This document shows positions 57,875 through 64,000 of a stretch of 64,000 nt of DNA, one piece after another. Source of the DNA: Siphonodentalium dalli (lineage: Eukaryota > Mollusca > Scaphopoda > Gadilida > Siphonodentaliidae); the NCBI GenBank assembly GCA_032622095.1, contig CP136063.1, positions 121,972,723 through 122,036,722 of the forward strand, given 5' to 3'. The translations under genes and the position numbers were made by a program. The notes beneath the pieces were generated by a model. The model was not told where the DNA came from. It ran no database searches and was given only the letters and a program-made list of their open reading frames with translations. Position 1 is the first letter of the stretch. Each line of letters begins with the position of its first letter.

Positions 57875-59271
57875 GTAACTTTCATGGTCGATGAAACGAG
57901 TGGCTGAAATCCGACGGTGGCCATGTTTCTATGACTAATATCACGACGATCGCACCAATGCTACAGTCTCTAGCAATGATTCGTTCTCATTTTGATACCA
58001 ATGTCATGACCCATGAACAATTTCACGATGATCGGTGCATCGACATAGGCCTAGGCTCTAGGCAGTGTTATTGATTTAATTATATATGCAGTGTTATCGC
58101 TGAAATCCGACGGCGGCCATGTTTCTTTGAGAATTCACACCAAACTGACTCGTTCCCATCTACATGTCAATGTCAACCTCCATGACAAATTTAATTATGA
58201 TCGGACCAACACTGCGACCTCTTGCCCGTGCTAAATGATGCAATTTTGACATCCAAGATGCTGCTGGCGGCCATGTTTTTCATGCAAATGAGCCCAAAAT
58301 GACTCGGTGTCGTCTATATATCAATGTCATGATTGATGAAAAATTTCGTGATGATAGGTGCATCGACACAGGCTCTATAGGCTGTGTAATATTGATTCAG
58401 ATTTATCTAGTATTTTCACTGAAATCGAAGATGGCCGATAGCGGCCATGTTTCTTGGAGGATTCACACCAAAATGACTCATTCCCATCTACATGTCAATG
58501 TAAACCTCCATGACAAATTTAATGATGATCAGATAAACACTGCTTCTTCTAGCCCATGCATGTTTTTATGCAAATGAGCCCAAAATGATTCGTTCCCATC
58601 TAGACGCCAATGTCATCATCCATCAAAAAGTTCATGATGATCAGTGCATCGGTAGGGTCATGTAATAAACATGTAATCAGCAGCTATCTTCGAAATTATA
58701 AACGGTACTTTTATGCTATCCGTCTCCGGATCAGAGTTTTAAAGTTTCCGCATATTTCGGTACTAGTTCCGCTACTTCGATTCGTAAACAGGTGATGGAG
58801 CGGCGGCACATTTGTGTTCGTTGGTGAATTTACAATAAATTACCGAAATACAGTGAGATTTTCGAAGAACTGGAAAAATATACCTATGGAATGTTGCAGA
58901 TTGGCATCTAGGATGTAAGAGGTACCAACAGTTTTTAGTGAAAATATATTTTTTGTAGGAATACAGTTGAGTTCAAAATGGGTGGCAACAATTTTTTTTT
59001 TTTTTTCCTTCCATGACCTGCGGTCTCGGGTGGTGGTTCCGCCAATAAAAGAGGGTTTTTAACCAAATTCCAGGCTCCTGTGGATATATATATGGTCATC
59101 CCATCTATCCAAATCTATTCCAACGTCCTTGTGTGATAGTAAAACAGTCATGTATGACTATAAAACCACTAGCAATATTCCTTTTACAGTATATAAAAGG
59201 TGATTAAGAATTGAGGGAACGGTTAGTCACAAAATAAGGCACTGGCTGATACCATGATTAAGGAATTGGTA

Positions 59272-59485
59272 CAGTAATGCCCTAAATAATCGACTCCTTA
59301 ATCACAGCAGAATTATGGGTAACTTTTTAGGATTTAGTCAGAAATATGGCTTGTTGCCATTCATCGGAAATCCCTCAGTGAGAGCTTTCCGATGAATGGC
59401 AACAAGCCATATTTCCGATTAAATCCTGAAAAATTACCCATAAAATCTGTTGTGATTAAGGAGTCGATTATTTAGGGCATTACTA
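59272..59485. mobile_element. CAGTAATGCCC MITE, copy 3, full length
   Basis: TA, CAGTAATGCCCTAAATAATC, both arms complete, then GGGCATTACTA and TA. This is the longest copy (214 bp). The arms meet at GGAAATCCCTCAGTGAGAGC-TTTCC. The terminal G has mutated to A. Confidence 0.93.
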
Positions 59486-59953
59486 TATATGCTGTGTTCA
59501 TTGCTTCATATATATGTGAAAAATTATCATATCCGATCCTAAATAGTCATGCTGCAGTAAGAATCAGACTTTGAGACGGCCCTCAACTCAGAATTAGCTT
59601 CAAAATTGGTCCCGTTTTTAACCCATTACCTCCTTGCCTGGCGGGTGAAAATGATATCCATTATCTAATCACCTTAGCTATGGGGAATCATGAGTATCAG
59701 CATGAACCACATAACGCCAGTGATCGCTGATGTATGTGGGCCCATTTAAATATTTATCAGTGGGTCTGACACTGGTTATATTATAAACAAATTTGCTACA
59801 CAGATATTATGACCGAAATCTTGATGATATGGGATATAGACACGTTTGTTTACACCAATGTATAAGTGTTATGGGCCCAAAGGATTAAACAAAGAACAGA
59901 TCTATATGCTTAGCACAACTGACTCTATAGATAATTTTGGTGTGGTTAAAATT
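59486..59953. other. Unassigned DNA
   Basis: No feature recognised. Confidence 0.5.
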
Positions 59954-61443
59954 AAAGTGTCAATGACACTGTAGCTCAACTTGGAAAGGGAATAATTTAA
60001 TGTATTACAGTCAATGGAGCGATTAGGAATGTGGGAAGTTGAATGTCTATTACTAGTTTATGGACATGAAGAGAAAAGTAAAATCCAAGATGGCTGCTGG
60101 CGGCCATGTTTTCGGCCGAATGACCCCAAAAAAGAATCATTCCCATCTACATGTCATCGTTAACAGCCATGACAAATTTTATGATGATCAGACTAAAGGT
60201 ACGACCTGTAGCCCGTGCTAAAGAATTTAGTCATACAAAGAGTAAAATCCAAGATGGCTGCTGGCCGCCATGTTTTTTTGGCCGAATGACCCCAAAATTA
60301 CTCGTTCCCATCTACATGTCAATATTAACATCCATCACAAATTTCATGATGATCAGACGAACAGTACGACCTGTGGCCCGTGCTAATGGATTGAATTTTG
60401 AAATCCAAGATGGCCACTGGCGGCCATTGTTTTTTGTCCGAATGACCCCAAAATGACTCGTTCCCATCTACATTCCAATTTCAACAGCCATAACAAATTT
60501 TATGATGATCAGACTAAAGGTACGATCTGTAGCCCGTGCTAAAGGATTTAGTCATACAAAGAGTAAAATCAAAGATGCCTGCTGGCGGCCATGTTTTTTG
60601 ACCGAATGACCCCAAAATGACTCGTTCCCATCTACATGTCATTATTAACATTCATGACAAATTTTATGATGATCAGACTAAAGGTACGACCTGTAGCCCG
60701 TGCTACAGGATTTAGTCATACAAAGAGTAAAATCCAAGATGGCTGCTGGCGGCCATGTTTTTGGGCCAAATGACCCCAAAATGACTCGTTCCCATCTACA
60801 TTCCAATTTCAACATCCATGACAAATTTGATGATGATCAGACTAAAGGTACGACCTGTAGCCCGTGCTAAAGAATTTAGTTATACAAAGAGTAAAATCCA
60901 AGATGGCTGCTGGCCGCCATGTTTTTTGGCCGAATGACCCCAAAAATACTCGTTCCCATCTACATGTCATTATTAACATTCTTGACAAATTTTATGATGA
61001 TTAGACTAAAAGTACGACCTGTAGCCCGTGCTAAAGAATTTAGTCATACAAAGAGTAAAATCCAAGATGGCTGCTGGCGGCCATGTTTTTGGGCCAAATG
61101 ACCCCAAAATTACTCGTTCCCATCTACATGTCAATCTTAACATCCATGACAAATTTCATGACGATCAGACAAATAGTACGCCCTGTAGCCCGTGCTAATG
61201 GATTGAATTTTGAAATGCAAGATGGCCACTGGCGGCCATGTTTTTTTACCGAATGACCCCAAAATTAATCATTCTGGTCTAAATGTTGATGTCAACAGCT
61301 ATGACAAATTTCATAATGATCCGACCAAAGGTACGACCTGTAGACTGCATTGTTGACGCCTTACGTACACGTACACACGCACACGGACGACGGACGACAA
61401 AGCCATGGCAATAGCTCAAACTTTACAAAGTAAAGTTGAGCTA
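59954..61443 (+). mobile_element. HINE/pearl-like family 1 element with about eight core monomers
   Basis: The same head as 53,200-55,992 (AGTGTCAATGACACT at 59956-59970, TAGCTCAACTT at 59972-59982), followed by a shared leader (GGGAATAATTTAATGT..TCAATGGAGCGATTAGGAA). Then come about eight monomers of about 160 bp, a CACACGGACGACGGACGAC tail and the 3-prime hairpin TAGCTCAA..TTGAGCTA (61412-61443). Its monomers read GCCCGTGCTAA where the first copy reads GCCCGCGCCAA, so each element has homogenised its own array. Confidence 0.88.
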
Positions 61444-63063
61444 AAAAAGAAGGGGGGGGGGTTGCAGTTGAAAATTCCAAGTCTGAAATATCCCCCCCCC
61501 AAAATGAACACCTCCAGCCTAGTTCCTGGGCACTGGTTATTACTTCATAAAGTGATACTGAGGTAACCAAATTTTAACCCTTGAACCACAGGGGTTGAAA
61601 ATGGGGCCCCATTCCCAATAGGAAATAGTTCCCAATTTATTCCCAAATTCAGACCTTGAAATTTCCAATTCACAGAAAGTCTCTTGTTTTCTAAACATAA
61701 AATGTGACTTCCAACTCATTTTATGATAAATTTGAAGTTTTCTCACTCCATTTGCATAAAAAGGAATAAACAATCAGAAATACATTAAACTGTTTGATTA
61801 TCAGATACTGAGTTTTACAATGAAATTGTTGTTCCTATATACTCTATATATTCCCAATTATAAACCTTTATTTATGTCGCAAATTTCCCAATGTAAGGGC
61901 CTGGGACCCTTTCCCAAAATGGAGAGGAACCTCACCTCAATCAATCTCAGCGGGAAATTAAAAAATAAAAGTTCATTGACCAAAATGTCCCGATGAAGGT
62001 GGCAGGTTATTACACTAATATGATACAAAGTGCATATTCACTAAATACAAATTGTTACCACCAGGGGGAAATAAATGAGTCCGTATTTCAGCCATATTGG
62101 GGAAACAAATATGTGAAGGGGCGAGCATGGTTAGTCGGAGAAAATTTTGGTATATGTCACTGAAAAGTAGTAATTTCCTTGCACCTGAGATACTCACAAA
62201 GCAATCCAAAGCTACGTATATTACACAAGTTGGTCATTTCTGTGGGTGCGTTAATTCTGATGAAATTACGCAAGTGAGACCGCCGTCTGATTGAAGACTA
62301 AATAAATGAACAAGCTACAAGTAACACTAAAAATTGTCTATGCATTTACCAATCGTAAATCTATTTGTGCGCTGTGACGTCATACTGCAGAAGATATTTA
62401 TAGCAGCGTGATATGAATGGTAGCGAAATCATTCAAACTCGGAACGCGTAGCCCCGTGTTATGAAGTAACATTGAGTTTTGGCGGGAAATGTGAACACGT
62501 GCGTTGTTGTTTATGCATTTGTGGTTGGGGCCCCCATGCGGGATAATGAAACTATTACTGACCGTACTTTGAATTTATCTCCATTTTGGGGGATATATTT
62601 TGCACGAGATCTCCGAGCATGAGTAGTTTCATCCACAGAAATCCCGTGCATAAATGTATCCATACTCAGCAGCCCGGCATTCTTTGATGTTACCGCGACA
62701 TTTTCATATGTGTATTACGCTGTATACAATGTCACTATTTGACTGCACACCAAACATTGCGTTGTAGTTTTGGTGCTTTTATTTCAAAGGGTTACTCTGT
62801 ACCGGTAACATACTCTGCTCAATTGACCAGCCTTTTCACCAGTATTCTGTTTAACCCAAGAACTCCAGTTGCAGAAGGATTCTTTTTACGATAGATTGCT
62901 ACTGACTTTAGGTACATGTATGTCTAAAACAGATCATCAGCGAGGGGAATGAGGCTGTTCCATGGGCACTGAGCCGTAGTAACAGAAACCCTGCTAAATA
63001 TGTAGCACATCTTCATTGTGTCGAGAAAGGGTCAATAACTCTAAAATAAAAAACATAAAACAT
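61444..63063. other. Unassigned DNA
   Basis: G and C runs at about 61,452-61,460 and 61,491-61,500 flank a 30-bp stretch. Otherwise I see no gene or repeat. Confidence 0.45.
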
Positions 63064-63330
63064 TTCTATGTCGAAAAATGGCAATAACTCTGCCAATATG
63101 ACTCCACTGAACTAAAAATCACAGGTGTGCAGTTTCCCATGCTGGTTGACATCTGTGCCAAGTTTAAAAACATTGACTGCAAAATTACGGAATACAGGCT
63201 TGGACAAAAGATGCATCCCAGGATGTACAATTCTATGTCGAAAAATGGCAAAACTCTGCCAAAATGACTCCGACTCAACTCAAAATCGCAGGTTTAAAAA
63301 AATTTGACCAGAAAATAATACAGGCTTGGA
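63064..63330. repeat. Dimer of CTATGTCGAAAAATGGC core monomers
   Basis: CTATGTCGAAAAATGGCAAT-AACTCTGCC starts at 63066 and, slightly changed, at 63233 (167 bp apart). A weaker unit precedes at about 63,018. The word order (AAGTCGAAA, ATAACTCT) is that of family-2 core monomers. Confidence 0.8.
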
Positions 63331-64000
63331 CAATGTTCAGAATGGACAAACGCATCGAATCCTTATATCGAATGTATCAACAGTGAAGAGGTGGAGCAGT
63401 TTGGGAAACACTTAAATTGGCAGCTGTAATGAACTGAAAAGCTCTTAATAACTCGTCATCAATGAATTTTAAATCATCTAAGCATATATATGCATCTTCT
63501 GTGCAATATGCATGCATTTGATTCACACTCATAAATACTGATGGATGTGAATCATTGATTGCGATGAGTGGTAGATGGGGAGTAACTCTTTATAATGTGC
63601 TTTCGTGCTAGACAAACTTCGTCAATATCCGTGTTGTACTGAAGTCTGGCATTTAAATTGTATCATTCCTTTGCGACAGAGTTATCTGTATGTGCATGTG
63701 TTCGCTAGTATCGCAAAGATTCTTAGCGCAAGAGCCATGTTGTAAGAAACCAAAGGAATGCAGTCAATGTACCTGAGAGAACAGATTCGATAAAATTTGA
63801 AAAATCGAATCATATCAGACAAACTATTCCGAAACGCATCAAATTGATTCGCAAGGCCCCAAGTAAACTGCATATTTTCTGAACTATAAGACTTAGTACT
63901 CTTCACTTTGAAATGGAGATAATTCATGAGTCTGTTTGGTGAGTAGAAAAGAATATTTCTAAAATTAAACTATATTGAAATATACTCGAATTCTTAAGGA
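63331..64000. other. Unassigned DNA
   Basis: No feature recognised. Confidence 0.5.

Larger units (their letters stand above)
53046..59082. mobile_element. Large inverted-repeat element hosting two later insertions
   Basis: The right arm (58778-59082) ends ..GGCTCCTGTG. The left arm begins CACAGGAGCCTGGAATTTGG at 53046, runs to about 53196, is interrupted by the HINE-like element, and resumes at about 55996-56154. The arms are about 300 bp and strongly similar. GATATAT flanks both ends (53039-53045 and 59083-59089), a possible 7-bp duplication, although in AT-rich context. The interior has four to five degraded GGCGGCCATGTTT-type monomers (57,884-58,660), a 475-bp insertion at 57,400-57,874 and no transposase. 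Without insertions the element would be about 2.8 kb. Confidence 0.8.

Overview
This window looks like gene-poor, repeat-dense nuclear DNA from a marine invertebrate, most likely a mollusc or another lophotrochozoan. The evidence is the lack of any long intact coding region, many short inverted-repeat transposons, Helitron-type ends, and tandem arrays of about 160 bp carried inside elements. Those arrays match the architecture of the pearl/HINE elements known from bivalves. The taxon is inferred from repeat architecture only. No bacterial, organellar or viral gene was seen.

Layout. 1-7,900: mostly anonymous DNA around a 2.3-kb minisatellite (1,031-3,350) built from 66-bp and 46-bp versions of one unit. 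7,940-9,486: three Helitron-like elements joined head to tail on the minus strand. 9,937-10,540: a decayed non-LTR reverse-transcriptase fragment. 11,457-12,820: a second tandem pair of Helitron-like elements. 13,053-15,441: a 33-bp satellite of about 70 copies. 15,612-16,462: a 26-bp array, a nested 254-bp palindrome and a 22-bp array. 16,500-31,900: anonymous sequence with scattered inverted-repeat elements, among them one with perfect 94-bp terminal repeats and a 9-bp target duplication (26,849-27,782). Dispersed repeats rich in G or C tracts also lie here. 32,500-36,200: fragments of tandem core repeats. 37,600-38,997: a second element with a 9-bp duplication and tandem-repeat termini, containing a TTAA-flanked MITE. 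41,290-43,445: a plus-strand Helitron-like element followed by a HINE-like element. 45,800-52,900: the least repetitive stretch, with one unrecognised open frame on the minus strand (49,413-49,973). 53,046-59,082: a nest of transposons. 59,272-61,443: another MITE and a second copy of the same HINE-like element.

No host gene can be claimed with confidence. The best protein evidence is the reverse-transcriptase remnant. Two other open frames (22,674-23,011 and 49,413-49,973) are weak gene or exon candidates. The main interest is the transposon biology: rolling-circle tandems, satellite-bearing elements with hairpins at both ends, and three unrelated inverted-repeat families that all carry exact 9-bp target duplications.
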